64,000 nt of DNA from Gammaproteobacteria bacterium (GTDB taxonomy: Bacteria; Pseudomonadota; Gammaproteobacteria; Burkholderiales; Burkholderiaceae_C): positions 186,001 through 250,000 of the forward strand of contig JAHJWB010000023.1 of assembly GCA_018828125.1 (NCBI GenBank), given 5' to 3'. Positions 34,438 to 43,394 of the stretch are shown in pieces. The stretch's first letter is position 1. Each line of letters starts with the position of its first letter. The notes under the pieces were generated by a model. The model ran no database searches. It worked only from the letters and a program-made list of their open reading frames with translations, and was not told the DNA's origin. The position numbers and the translations under genes are program-made.

Positions 34438-37053
34438 TCAATCGATGGGGATGAGACGCGCCAATTGCAGCGGTGCGGGGCGGCCAAACAGATAACCCTG
34501 GCCCTGCGCGCAGCCCAGCGCCATCAGCACGCGCTGTTGTTCGAGGGTTTCGATGCCTTCTGCCACCACGTTCAGGCCCAGCGATCCGGCCAGCGCCAAT
34601 ACGGCGCGCACCACGGCGGCGCTGGGGTTGGGGGGCGTGCCCGTGGGGCTGGGCAAGGGGCTGTCGCCGTCGGCTTGGCTGCTGGGGCCCAGCGGTTCCA
34701 CAAAGCTGCGGTCGATCTTGAGGGTGACCAGGGGCAGCCGGTGCAAATAGCCCAGCGACGAATACCCGGTGCCAAAGTCATCCAGCGCCAGGGCCATGCC
34801 GTGGCTGCGCAGGGTGTGCAGCACGGCGCTGGTGTGTTCGGGGTCTTCGATGAGCGCGCCCTCGGTGATCTCCAGGCACAGGCGCTGCGGCGGCAGCCCG
34901 GCGTCGGCCAGCAACTGCAGCATGCGCTCGCAAAACACGGGGTTGCGAAAGTGGCGCGGGGCCACGTTCACGCTCAGGTAGCCAGCAAAGTCGTGCATGC
35001 GGGCCATGGTGCTGCAGGCCTGCTCAAAGATCTGCCAGTCGATGGCGTCCATGCTGCCGCTGTCTTCGGCCACCTTCACGAAGGCGCCGGGAGCCAGCAG
35101 CCCATCAGTGGGGTGGCGCCAGCGGGCCAGGGCCTCATAGCCCAGCACATGGCCGTCCACCAGCGACACGATGGGCTGAAAGTAGGGTTCGAACTGTCGT
35201 TCCTTGACGGCCACCCACAGCGCGTTTTCCAGGTCCAGCACCCGCAGCGCGTCGCTGTGCAGGTGCTCGTCATACAGCTCAAAGCGGCGGCGGCCGTTGA
35301 CCTTGGCCCGGTACATGGCGGTGTCGGCGTTGCGCAGCAGGTCGGCCGCCTGGGGCTGGTCGCGGTTGCACAGCGAGATGCCGATGCTGGCCGACGCGAA
35401 CAGGCGCTTGCCCTCGACCAGCATGGGTTCGTCCAGCACCTCCAGCATGCGGCGCGCGATGCGCACCACGGGGTCGGCCGCGGGGGCGTCGGCCACCAGC
35501 ACGGCAAACTCGTCGCCGCCCACACGCGCCACCATGTCGGGCGCGCGCAGCACGCTGGTCAGGCGACGGCCAATCTCTTGCAGCACGGCGTCGCCCGCGT
35601 GGTGGCCCATGCTGTCGTTGATGAGCTTGAAGCGGTCCACGTCGATGAACATCACCGCAAAGCGCTGGTCGGGCTGACGGTGCAGGCGTGTTTGCAGCCA
35701 GTCCAGCCGCTCCAGCAGGTAGTTGCGGTTGGGCAGGCCGGTCAGCGCGTCGTGCAGCGCCTCGTGTTTGAGCTGTGCTTCCACGCGGCGGCGCACGCCA
35801 ATCTGCTCTTGCAGCTCGGCCGTGCGCTCGGCCACCCGCTGCTCCAGTTCCGCGTTGGCAATGCGCAATGAGGCCGTCGTGCGGCGGCGCTCCAGGCTGC
35901 TGGCGATCTGGTGCGACACAAAGCCCAGCAGGTCGCGGTCGCGTTCGGTGTACGTCACGTCGGGCTGATAGCTCTGCACGGCCACCAGACCCAGTGAACG
36001 GCCTTCACACACCAGCGGCACGCCCACCCACGACAGCGAGCTGGGGCCGCTTTTGCTGATGGTGCCGTCGGCGTCCAAGCGCTTGATTTCTTCAGCCGAC
36101 GTGAGCAGGGGCTGGCCTTGGCGCAGCACGTACTCCGTGAGCCCGTTGCCCACCGGACGCGACTTGGTGCCCACCTGGTTTTCGTCCACGTAGTACGGAA
36201 AATGCAGTTCGGCGCCGTCATCGGACAACAGCGCGATGTAGAAATTGCGGGCGTTGATCAGCTCGCCCACGCTGTGGTGCACCGCCCGGTAGAACTCTTG
36301 CACCGGGCCCAGGTCGTTGGCGCGCTCGGCAATGCGGTACAGCGCCGCCTGCAGGCGTTCGCCCTTCTGGCGGCGCGCCACTTCAGCCTGCAGGGCCTGG
36401 TTGGTGCGGGCCAGCTCGGCAGTGCCCACACTGACGGCGCGCTCCAGGTCCTGGCGGGCCTGCTTGCGCTGCAGGGCGGTGAGCACGTGGCTGGCCACGA
36501 ACTCCAGCAGCTCCTGGTCCTCGGGGCCATAGCGCCCGCCCTGGTCGTAGCTTTGCACCACCAGCACACCACGCACCTGCGCGCCGTCACGCAGCGGCAC
36601 GCCCAGCCAGTCGGGTGCATAAGCGCCCAGGGCTTTCAACTTGCCGTCCATCTGCTGTGCGAGGGCGTCCATCGACCCGCGCAGCGTTTGCCCACCGCGC
36701 ACCAGGTGCCAGGTGAGCGACTGGTGCATGTCGGCCATGGGAATGGGCACGCCCAACACCGGCAGGTCGGTGGTGGCCTCGTCCACAAAGTAGATGAATT
36801 CCAGCGTGTCGGCTTCGGGGTCGTGCAGCGCCATGAAGAGGTTGCGCGCGTACATCAGTGTGCCCACGATGGCGTGCAGCTGCTCCAGCATGGCGCGCAT
36901 GCTCAGGTCCGCACCGGCCAAGTCGGCAATGGCGAACAGCGCGCGCTGCAGGCGTTCGGCCTGCGCCAGCTTGTGCACCGCGCTGCGCAGGCGCTCCAGC
37001 GTCCCGATGGACGAAGGCAAGAGCTCGGCGGGGGGCAAAGGGGGCTGTCTCAT
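34438..37053 (-). CDS. Two-GAF diguanylate cyclase/phosphodiesterase (GAF-GAF-GGDEF-EAL)
   Basis: The 871-residue cytosolic protein has two GAF sensor domains (about residues 40-205 and 235-395), a coiled coil (400-435), a GGDEF domain with intact GGDEF motif at 512-516 preceded by RVGG, and an EAL domain with YEAL (EAL at 640-642) and the catalytic DDFGTGYSSL block. Both catalytic motifs appear intact, so it could make or break cyclic di-GMP, or one half could be regulatory. The GAF domains lack a membrane anchor and suggest a small-molecule or redox input. A Pro/Ser-rich insertion (SSQADGDSPLPSPTGTPPNPS) sits late in the EAL domain. It is monocistronic, flanked on both sides by dispersed repeats. 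Confidence 0.93.
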   Translation of the reverse strand: MRQPPLPPAELLPSSIGTLERLRSAVHKLAQAERLQRALFAIADLAGADLSMRAMLEQLHAIVGTLMYARNLFMALHDPEADTLEFIYFVDEATTDLPVLGVPIPMADMHQSLTWHLVRGGQTLRGSMDALAQQMDGKLKALGAYAPDWLGVPLRDGAQVRGVLVVQSYDQGGRYGPEDQELLEFVASHVLTALQRKQARQDLERAVSVGTAELARTNQALQAEVARRQKGERLQAALYRIAERANDLGPVQEFYRAVHHSVGELINARNFYIALLSDDGAELHFPYYVDENQVGTKSRPVGNGLTEYVLRQGQPLLTSAEEIKRLDADGTISKSGPSSLSWVGVPLVCEGRSLGLVAVQSYQPDVTYTERDRDLLGFVSHQIASSLERRRTTASLRIANAELEQRVAERTAELQEQIGVRRRVEAQLKHEALHDALTGLPNRNYLLERLDWLQTRLHRQPDQRFAVMFIDVDRFKLINDSMGHHAGDAVLQEIGRRLTSVLRAPDMVARVGGDEFAVLVADAPAADPVVRIARRMLEVLDEPMLVEGKRLFASASIGISLCNRDQPQAADLLRNADTAMYRAKVNGRRRFELYDEHLHSDALRVLDLENALWVAVKERQFEPYFQPIVSLVDGHVLGYEALARWRHPTDGLLAPGAFVKVAEDSGSMDAIDWQIFEQACSTMARMHDFAGYLSVNVAPRHFRNPVFCERMLQLLADAGLPPQRLCLEITEGALIEDPEHTSAVLHTLRSHGMALALDDFGTGYSSLGYLHRLPLVTLKIDRSFVEPLGPSSQADGDSPLPSPTGTPPNPSAAVVRAVLALAGSLGLNVVAEGIETLEQQRVLMALGCAQGQGYLFGRPAPLQLARLIPID

Positions 37054-37206
37054 GTCACGTGGGTGGTACGACGAACATTGTTGCCGAATGTGAGCCGATT
37101 AAAGGGACTTTGTCAGGGTTCTGACAAAAGGGGGCGGTTTTGTCCTTCAGTGGTGTGACAACCCTGAAAGACCTGCGCCAACTCCACACTCCTCAGCAGT
37201 TATGAA

Positions 37207-37265
37207 TTAAATCAGCCTCTAGCGCTTATCCATCAAGCGCTAACAGCTATTTAATTGATAGCATT
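37207..37265 (-). repeat. Dispersed palindromic repeat, copy 6
   Basis: CAGCCTCTAGCGCTTATCCATC and AAGCGCTAACAGCTATTTAATTGATAGCA match copies 5 and 7. It lies in the 308-bp spacer between the GGDEF/EAL gene and the flavin reductase gene; I see nothing else in that spacer. Confidence 0.85.
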
Positions 37266-37361
37266 GATCTTCAATCCCCGTTGCCTGCAGCCAGATCCAT
37301 CCCCCGCTAAGGTGCAGGCTTGCAAGCATCCTGTGTATTCATCTCCCAACGCAACCGCCCC

Positions 37362-37997
37362 ATGACCACTGTTCCCACCCCCCGCGACCTCCACAGCTAC
37401 GAACCCCGCCTGGGCCACGGCCTGCCGCACGACCCGTTCAATGCCATCGTGGGGCCGCGCCCCATTGGCTGGATCTCCACGCAGAGCGCCGCAGGCGCCA
37501 CCAACCTGGCGCCGTATAGTTTCTTCAACGCCTTCAACTACGTGCCGCCCATCGTGGGCTTTTCCAGCATCGGCTTCAAGGACACGGTGCGCAACGTGCA
37601 GGAGACCGGTGAGTTCGTGTGGAACCTGGCCACGCGCGATTTGGCGGAGGTGATGAACCAAAGCTGCGCCGCAGTGCCGCCCGAGGTCAGCGAGTTCGAG
37701 CTGACCGGCCTCACCCCCCTGCCCTCCACCCGCGTGCGCCCCCCGCGCGTCGCGCAAAGCCCGGTCACCTTCGAATGCCGCAGCACACAAGTCTTGCAGC
37801 TGCACGGTGTGGACGGCGCGAAGGTGGACACCTGGCTGGTGCTGGGCGAAGTGGTGGCCGTGCACATCGACAAGGCGCTGCTCAAGAACGGCGTGTATGA
37901 CACCGCGGGCGCAGGCCACATCCTGCGCGGCGGAGGGCCTGCCGACTATTTCACGGTGGGGCCGGAGCAATTGTTCAAGATGTACCGGCCGCGCTGA
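37362..37997 (+). CDS. Flavin reductase family protein
   Basis: The 211-residue product (ATG 37362) is a flavin-reductase-like, FMN-binding split-barrel protein: DPFNAIVGPRPIGWISTQS near the N terminus, NLAPYSFFNAFNYVPPIVGFSS as the FMN-binding strand and loop, and NETGEFVWN-type VQETGEFVWNL. Such proteins reduce free FMN or FAD with NAD(P)H to feed two-component monooxygenases, or are flavoproteins of unknown substrate. An upstream in-frame start at 37320 adds 14 residues and is less likely. No partner monooxygenase adjoins it. It ends convergently with recQ. Confidence 0.88.
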   Translation: MTTVPTPRDLHSYEPRLGHGLPHDPFNAIVGPRPIGWISTQSAAGATNLAPYSFFNAFNYVPPIVGFSSIGFKDTVRNVQETGEFVWNLATRDLAEVMNQSCAAVPPEVSEFELTGLTPLPSTRVRPPRVAQSPVTFECRSTQVLQLHGVDGAKVDTWLVLGEVVAVHIDKALLKNGVYDTAGAGHILRGGGPADYFTVGPEQLFKMYRPR

Positions 37998-38021
37998 GCG
38001 GGAACGGCACGCGCGACGCGC

Positions 38022-39782
38022 TCACGGCGCAGGTGTTGCCGGCCGGGGGGCCCGCGCCGCGCGCACAAATTCGGGCAAAAAGGTGCGGCGCGCGCCGTTG
38101 GGGAACTCCACGGTGACGGAGTGCATGCTGGCTTCCACCACCTGGCCTGCACCGTAGCGGCGTGCGCGCACTGCGTCGCCGCCCGCAAAGCACGCAGCAG
38201 GGCGTGGCGTGGGCCGTACTTCGATCGGCTCTTCGGGCGCGGCCACGGCGGCGGGTGCAAGTTGGGCCAGGGCGGCAATGCGCACACAGTTGTCACAGCG
38301 GCCGCAGCCGTCAAACGGGGGTTCTTCGCCCAGCGCAGACAGCACCGCATGCCACCGGCAGCGGCCGCTTTGCGCATAGGCCACCATGGCCTCCAGGGTG
38401 GCGCTGTCGTGCTCTCGGCGGGTGCGGTAGCCAGCCAGCAATTGTTCAAGCGCCGGCCCGCCCAGGGTGCGCGCGATGCGCAGGCGGCCTGTGCGGTCCC
38501 GCTGAACGGCTTTGTGGCTGCGCAGCAGGCTGAGCGCAACCAGCGTCTTGGCGCGGGGCCGCGCCACGGCGTCGACCAGCGCATCGGCAGTCCAGCCGCC
38601 CCCGGGCGGTGGCTGCAGCAAGGTGGTGTGCACAGCCTGCAGATCACCCAGCGTGGGGTAGCGGCCGGTGTTGAAGAACTGCTGCAGGGCCCGGTCCTGC
38701 CGCACGTACAGCAGGGTGCAGCGTGCGTCCTGGCCATCGCGCCCGCCGCGGCCCGCCTCCTGGTAGTAAGCGTCCACGCTGGAGGGCATCTGGTAGTGCA
38801 GTACAAAGCGGATGTCCGGCTTGTCGATGCCCAGCCCGAAGGCGTTGGTGGCGACCATCACGCGCACGCGCCCGTCCATGAAATCGTCCTGCGCCTGGCT
38901 GCGGCGGGCTGCAGGCAGGCGACCGTGGTACAGGCCCACGCTCTCGCCAGCTGCGGCCAGCTTGTCGTACAGCGCCTCAGCGCTTTTCACCGTGGCGGTG
39001 TAGACGATGCCGGTGCCCTCGCACCCCGCCAGAATTTCCAGCGCACGCGGCAGGCGGTCGGCCGGACGAGCCAGCTGCTCCACCGCCAGTTGCAGGTTGG
39101 GACGGTAGGCGCCGGCCTTGACGACGTTGGCTGGCGCTATGCCGAACTGCGCCGTGATCTCATCCATGACTGCGGGCGTGGCCGTGGCCGTGAGGGCAAG
39201 CACGGCCGGGCCCCCGAGCGCGCGGACGGCGGGGGCGATCTCCAAAAACGCGGGCCGAAAGTCGTGGCCCCATTGCGACACGCAGTGCGCCTCGTCCACC
39301 ACCACCAGGCTCACCGGGTGGCGCGCCAGTGCGGCGATCAGCCCGGGGTCGGTGATCTGCTCGGGCGTGGTGAGCACGATACGCGCCTGACCGGCATCGA
39401 TCGCGCTGCGCGACGCGGCCAGTGCCTCGGTGCCTATGGCACTGTTGACCTGGAACGCAGCCACGCCCAGCGCCTGCAGCGTGTCACACTGGTCTTTCAT
39501 CAGCGCCACGAGCGGTGACACCACCACCGTCATGCCAGGCAGCAGCACAGCGGGCAATTGGTAGCACAGCGATTTGCCAGCGCCCGTGGGCATGACTGCC
39601 AGGGTGCTATGGCCCTGCAGCGCCCGTTCAACAACGTCACTCTGGCCCGGGCGCAGGCGCTTGAGGTCAAACACTTTTCGCAGGGTTTGCTGGATGATCT
39701 CCGGGGTGTGCGGGGCGGCTGCGCCAGGCGGTGCGCTAACGGCTTGGGTGCGCGGTTTACTGCGGCGTGGTGTGGTCATCAA
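38022..39782 (-). CDS. RecQ-family ATP-dependent DNA helicase, short form
   Basis: The 586-residue protein has a complete SF2 RecQ helicase core: motif 0 LRPGQSDVV, Walker A MPTGAGKSLC, DEAHCVSQWGHDFR (motif II and aromatic-rich loop), LTATAT, and motif VI QEAGRGGRDG. A zinc module with four cysteines follows (SGRCRWH...CGRCDNC). The usual winged-helix RQC and HRDC domains of full RecQ are missing. Instead the last about 50 residues (GDAVRARRYGAGQVVEASMHSVTVEFPNGARRTF) resemble the small Tudor-like tail of UvrD-type helicases. It probably unwinds DNA in repair or recombination and may coexist with a longer RecQ elsewhere. Start ATG ATG at 39782 is typical. Confidence 0.92.
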   Translation of the reverse strand: MMTTPRRSKPRTQAVSAPPGAAAPHTPEIIQQTLRKVFDLKRLRPGQSDVVERALQGHSTLAVMPTGAGKSLCYQLPAVLLPGMTVVVSPLVALMKDQCDTLQALGVAAFQVNSAIGTEALAASRSAIDAGQARIVLTTPEQITDPGLIAALARHPVSLVVVDEAHCVSQWGHDFRPAFLEIAPAVRALGGPAVLALTATATPAVMDEITAQFGIAPANVVKAGAYRPNLQLAVEQLARPADRLPRALEILAGCEGTGIVYTATVKSAEALYDKLAAAGESVGLYHGRLPAARRSQAQDDFMDGRVRVMVATNAFGLGIDKPDIRFVLHYQMPSSVDAYYQEAGRGGRDGQDARCTLLYVRQDRALQQFFNTGRYPTLGDLQAVHTTLLQPPPGGGWTADALVDAVARPRAKTLVALSLLRSHKAVQRDRTGRLRIARTLGGPALEQLLAGYRTRREHDSATLEAMVAYAQSGRCRWHAVLSALGEEPPFDGCGRCDNCVRIAALAQLAPAAVAAPEEPIEVRPTPRPAACFAGGDAVRARRYGAGQVVEASMHSVTVEFPNGARRTFLPEFVRAARAPRPATPAP

Positions 39783-40002
39783 AAGAGGCGCGTTTCGGCG
39801 GCGATGGCAGTGACAGACGCACGATTGTCAAAACACGAGCCCGGCTGTGAACGACAGACTGCCGCGCATTGCCCTGTCGGACAAAAGGCGTCGCGCGGGC
39901 CGCAATTCATCGCCGGCGCAACGCAAGCCCCCTTCCGACGTGCGCCTTCGTGCGCTGGCGGCACACTTGCGCCATGGAAGTCAGCGATCACAAGGTGAAT
40001 AC

Positions 40003-41121
40003 ATGCTCAATGTTCTGATATTTGCTGCCGGTCTGGCGGCGCTGGTGGTGGGTGCCGATGTACTGGTGCGCGGCGCATCCAAGCTGGCGTTGTCGTTTGG
40101 CATATCGCCGCTGGTGGTGGGCCTGACCATCGTGGCCTTTGGCACCAGCGCCCCCGAGATGGCAGTGTCTGCCGGGGCCGTGCTCAACGGACAGACCGAC
40201 CTGGCCATCGGCAACGTGGTGGGCAGCAACATCTTCAACGTGCTGTTCATTCTGGGCATCAGCGCGCTGATTGCGCCGCTGGTGGTGCACATCCAGCTCA
40301 TTCGGCAAGAGGTGCCGATCCTCATCGGCGCGTCGCTGTTGCTGCTGGTGCTGAGCCTGGACGGCCGCCTGGGGCTGCTCGATGGCGCGCTGTTCTTCGG
40401 GCTGCTGCTGGCCTACACCGCGTTTCTCATCGTGCAGTCGCGCCGCGAAACCCGTGCCGCACAGGACGCCCACACCGCGCCGAATGAGTACGAGACCGAG
40501 CTGAAGCGCTCCGCGCCCGATGCCTGGGACTCGCGCCTGTGGGTGCAGCTGGTGCTCATCGTGGTGGGGCTGGGCCTGTTGGTGGTGGGGTCGAACTGGC
40601 TGGTGACCGCATCCGTGGTGTTTGCCAAGGCACTGGGCGTGAGCGATGTGGTGATCGGACTGACCATCGTGGCGGCGGGCACGTCGATGCCGGAAGTGGC
40701 CACGTCCCTGGCGGCGGCGTTCAAGGGCGAGCGCGACATTGCCGTGGGCAATGCGGTGGGAAGCAGCACCTTCAATATCCTGGGTTGCCTGGGCTTGTCG
40801 GGCCTGCTGGCGGGCAACGCGGGCCTGGTGGTGCCCAGCTCGGTGCTGGCCTTTGACATGTGGGTGATGCTGGCCGTGGCGCTGGCCAGCCTGCCCATTT
40901 TTTTGTCGGGTCGCGAGATTGCGCGTTGGGAGGGTGGCGTGTTCCTGGGCTACTACGTGGCCTACGTCACCTACCTCATCATGGCTGCACAGGACCACGC
41001 CGCGCTGCCCACGTTCTCGGCCGTGATGATGGGCTTTGTGATTCCGCTTACGGTGGTCACGCTGGTGGTGTCGCTCATCCGGCGGCCACCGCCGCCACCT
41101 CCGGCAGCGCCGAAAAGCTGA
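40003..41121 (+). CDS. Calcium/sodium antiporter (CaCA family, YrbG-like)
   Basis: The 372-residue membrane protein has two homologous halves, each with the alpha-repeat signatures: GTSAPEMAVS and GNVVGSNIFNVLF in the first, GTSMPEVATS and GNAVGSSTFNILG in the second. About ten hydrophobic segments are seen. The family exchanges Ca2+ for Na+ or H+ across the inner membrane. A charged cytoplasmic loop (RRETRAAQDAHTAPNEYETELKRS) links the halves. Start ATG at 40003 has AAGGTG upstream; the open frame further upstream is not supported. The Pro-rich C terminus ends 10 bp before the convergent hydrolase gene. Confidence 0.95.
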   Translation: MLNVLIFAAGLAALVVGADVLVRGASKLALSFGISPLVVGLTIVAFGTSAPEMAVSAGAVLNGQTDLAIGNVVGSNIFNVLFILGISALIAPLVVHIQLIRQEVPILIGASLLLLVLSLDGRLGLLDGALFFGLLLAYTAFLIVQSRRETRAAQDAHTAPNEYETELKRSAPDAWDSRLWVQLVLIVVGLGLLVVGSNWLVTASVVFAKALGVSDVVIGLTIVAAGTSMPEVATSLAAAFKGERDIAVGNAVGSSTFNILGCLGLSGLLAGNAGLVVPSSVLAFDMWVMLAVALASLPIFLSGREIARWEGGVFLGYYVAYVTYLIMAAQDHAALPTFSAVMMGFVIPLTVVTLVVSLIRRPPPPPPAAPKS

Positions 41122-41131
41122 TCGGCCTCCG

Positions 41132-42217
41132 CTACGGCGGGAGCGCCGCGCACAGACCGGTCTGCGGGTTGCGTGCCCATTGCTCGGTCCATGCCCATAC
41201 CTGCTGAATGCCGTCCACACCCTCCGCCCGGCGCTGCAGACCATGGTCTGCACCCTCCATGCGCTGTGAACAGAAAGGTGCGGTACGCAACGCCGCCAGT
41301 TGCGCAAAGCGTTCGTAGGCCACTGCGGGCACCAGCGCGTCGTCGCTGCCCCACACCTGCAAAATGGGCCAGGGGCTTTGCAGCAGGGGCAGCGTCAGTG
41401 GCCAGTTCCACAGGTCGCGCCAGTAACCCAGGCTGCGGCCCTGAACGGTGACGCTATCGTGCGGGGCGCCTTGCACGATCCGCCCGAGGGCCGTCCAGTC
41501 GCTCTGTACGCCCAGGCGGCGGGCCTGCAGTTCACCGGCTTTCTGGGGATCAAGACCGCTGGCGGACAGGAGCACCAAGCCAGCAACGTGCGGTACCTCG
41601 TGGGCGAGCGCGGGCAGCAGTTCGGCCCCTTCGGAGATGCCCACCAGCAGTGTTGGAATCACCGGCTGTCCCTTGCGCTGCACCGCATCTGCGCGCAGGG
41701 CCGCGCGGGCGTGCGCAAGCCAGGTGGAATGCCGGTCGCGCCATACAAAGCTACGCGCACAGTCGCCCGGCGCGGTGCGGGCCTGCGCGTCGACGCCCGG
41801 CTTGTGCAGCACCAGCACCTGGGCATGCAGCAGCCCCGCAAAGTAGCGATCTGCCATCGGTCCCATGCCCGCGCAGCCCGAACCCGGGATGACGATCACC
41901 CGGTAACGCAGCGGCGCGGTGCGCTCGTTGCGCTGCAGCGCCTGCAGCAGGGTGCTGTCGGCACCCGGCAGTGGCCGCAGCGAGAATTCTTCCGCAGTGA
42001 GCGACGCTGGCAACGTGGAGGCTTGGATGGCCTGCGTCGATGACGTGGCCAGGGAAGGCTCTGGTGGTGGTGGCTGCGCGACGGCTGGTGGAGCGCCACA
42101 ACCGCCCAACACCGGCACCACGGCAGCGGCAAGCGCCACGGCCACAAAAAAGGCCAGCGCGGGGCTGGCCTTTATGTGCCGCGGCGAGGCGACAGAGGTG
42201 TGCGTCACTGCGACCAC
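41132..42217 (-). CDS. Lipoprotein-like alpha/beta-hydrolase
   Basis: The 361-residue product starts with a long signal sequence containing a lipobox-like LGGC and a Pro-rich linker. The remainder resembles alpha/beta-hydrolases: YRVIVIPGSGCAGMG (oxyanion-loop region), LLVGISEGAELLPAL with nucleophile elbow G-I-S-E-G, and PILQVWGSDDALVPA with the acid, followed by MEGADHGLQRR carrying the likely catalytic His. Substrate unknown. The start is uncertain (GTG at 42217 is the longest frame). It lies 16 bp downstream of the CsgG-like gene, probably co-transcribed with the envelope cluster. Confidence 0.75.
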   Translation of the reverse strand: MVAVTHTSVASPRHIKASPALAFFVAVALAAAVVPVLGGCGAPPAVAQPPPPEPSLATSSTQAIQASTLPASLTAEEFSLRPLPGADSTLLQALQRNERTAPLRYRVIVIPGSGCAGMGPMADRYFAGLLHAQVLVLHKPGVDAQARTAPGDCARSFVWRDRHSTWLAHARAALRADAVQRKGQPVIPTLLVGISEGAELLPALAHEVPHVAGLVLLSASGLDPQKAGELQARRLGVQSDWTALGRIVQGAPHDSVTVQGRSLGYWRDLWNWPLTLPLLQSPWPILQVWGSDDALVPAVAYERFAQLAALRTAPFCSQRMEGADHGLQRRAEGVDGIQQVWAWTEQWARNPQTGLCAALPP

Positions 42218-42233
42218 GGGCGTGTGAACCTCA

Positions 42234-43193
42234 TCACTTGAGGATCAGCACCTGTTCGGGCTGCTGCGGCTGTGGCACGGGCATGGGCTGACCGCCCTGC
42301 TGGTACACCACGGGCGGGCGCACGCCACGGGCCAGGTGGGCGTCGGTGTAGCCCAGCTGCGTGGCGAGTTGTGCGTACACGTCCTGTGCCAGCGACTGGG
42401 AAGTCTCGCGCATCACCTTGGCACGGTTGGGCGGTGCGATGTCGCCGCGAATCGACAAGATCTTGGTGTCGTTGCCTTCGCCTTGGGCGGAGAACGCGGC
42501 CTTGATCTCGTAGGTCTTGGTGTTGATCAGCGAGAAGTCCGCCAGCAGCTGCAGGCCGTACTGGCGCGTGGCACTGGTGGTGCCTTGCAGGGGCGACAAC
42601 GCGTCGGTGAAGTCAATGCTGGAGACCACGCCGAACAGCACGTAGTCAGCGCCGCTGAACTCGCCCTTCCGGATGCGGGCGATCACGTTGGCGACTTCGG
42701 GCTGCGCCTGCGGCGTGGCCATCTTGCCGCCCTGCACCTGGTTGAGCACCTGCTCGGCCTTGGACGGCTGGGGCTTGCCCGCATCAAAACCCTTGCCCTG
42801 CACGAGGCGGAAGTAGGTGCCCTGCAGCAGCGCGCCCTTGATGTCGTTGGTGTAGCCGCCCAGCTCGCGCTGTTCGATATAGCTGTAGCGCCCGGCCACA
42901 TAGGTGCCGCTGGCCTGCTCGGACGCCTGCATGGAATGGCTGCCCGAATGCGAACCCGAGCCGCTGTAAGGCCCGTGGCTGTAACCGCCGCTGTGGCTGC
43001 CACCGGCACTCATCTGGCTGCTGCGCTGGTAGGTGCCAGCCATGAAGTATTCGGACACGCGCTGCGCGTACGCCAGATCGGTCACAGCGATCTTGGGCGC
43101 CACGTTCTGCTGCGCGTGGGCGGTAGCGCCCCAGGCCACAGCGGTGGCGGCGATCACGGCCAGGACCGTGTGGAGAGTGGTTCTGCGTTGCAT
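42234..43193 (-). CDS. Exported CsgG/LpoB-like protein with His/Gly/Ser-rich insert
   Basis: The start ATG at 43193 has AAGGAG upstream. The 319-residue product has a signal peptide (cleaved after TAHAQ) and a body with the IAVTDLAYAQRVSEYF start typical of CsgG/LpoB-fold proteins, later LLADFSLINTKTYEIKAAFSAQGEG and AQDVYAQLATQLGY. A low-complexity stretch at residues 62-88 alternates Gly, Ser and His, unlike its neighbours. The tail is rich in Pro and Gln. No lipobox is seen, so it is probably periplasmic. It follows lpoB, a YcfL-like gene and a COG3014 lipoprotein on the same strand and may form part of an outer-membrane assembly with them. Function inferred only from fold and context. Confidence 0.72.
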   Translation of the reverse strand: MQRRTTLHTVLAVIAATAVAWGATAHAQQNVAPKIAVTDLAYAQRVSEYFMAGTYQRSSQMSAGGSHSGGYSHGPYSGSGSHSGSHSMQASEQASGTYVAGRYSYIEQRELGGYTNDIKGALLQGTYFRLVQGKGFDAGKPQPSKAEQVLNQVQGGKMATPQAQPEVANVIARIRKGEFSGADYVLFGVVSSIDFTDALSPLQGTTSATRQYGLQLLADFSLINTKTYEIKAAFSAQGEGNDTKILSIRGDIAPPNRAKVMRETSQSLAQDVYAQLATQLGYTDAHLARGVRPPVVYQQGGQPMPVPQPQQPEQVLILK

Positions 43194-43273
43194 GGTGTGC
43201 TCCTTTTGAGCTAACGGGAATTCATCGATCTATCGAGACATGCGGGTCGTAGCGCCGACATCTTTCGAAATTG

Positions 43274-43389
43274 GCACGGCCCAGGCCAGCGGCCGCCGCG
43301 CAAGGGCCGCCCCGCCGCGCTGGCGGCGTCCCCCTTCCCGCGCGCAGCGCGAGAGAAAGGGGGAAGCGGCGCAGCCGCTCAGGGGGTTG
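43274..43389 (-). repeat. GC-rich stop-proximal element, copy 2
   Basis: On the minus strand it begins CCCCCTGAGCGGCTGCGCCGC 5 bp after the lpoB stop, continues through TTCCCCCTTTCTC...GGGGGACGCCGCC and GCGGCGGGGCGGCCCTTGCGCGG, and ends GGCCTGGGCCGTGCC. Same order of blocks as the other two copies. Confidence 0.75.
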
Positions 43390-43394
43390 CGTTC

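Noticed and set aside
38121-39518. 465-codon plus-strand frame opposite recQ
   Set aside because: Antisense shadow of a conserved helicase.
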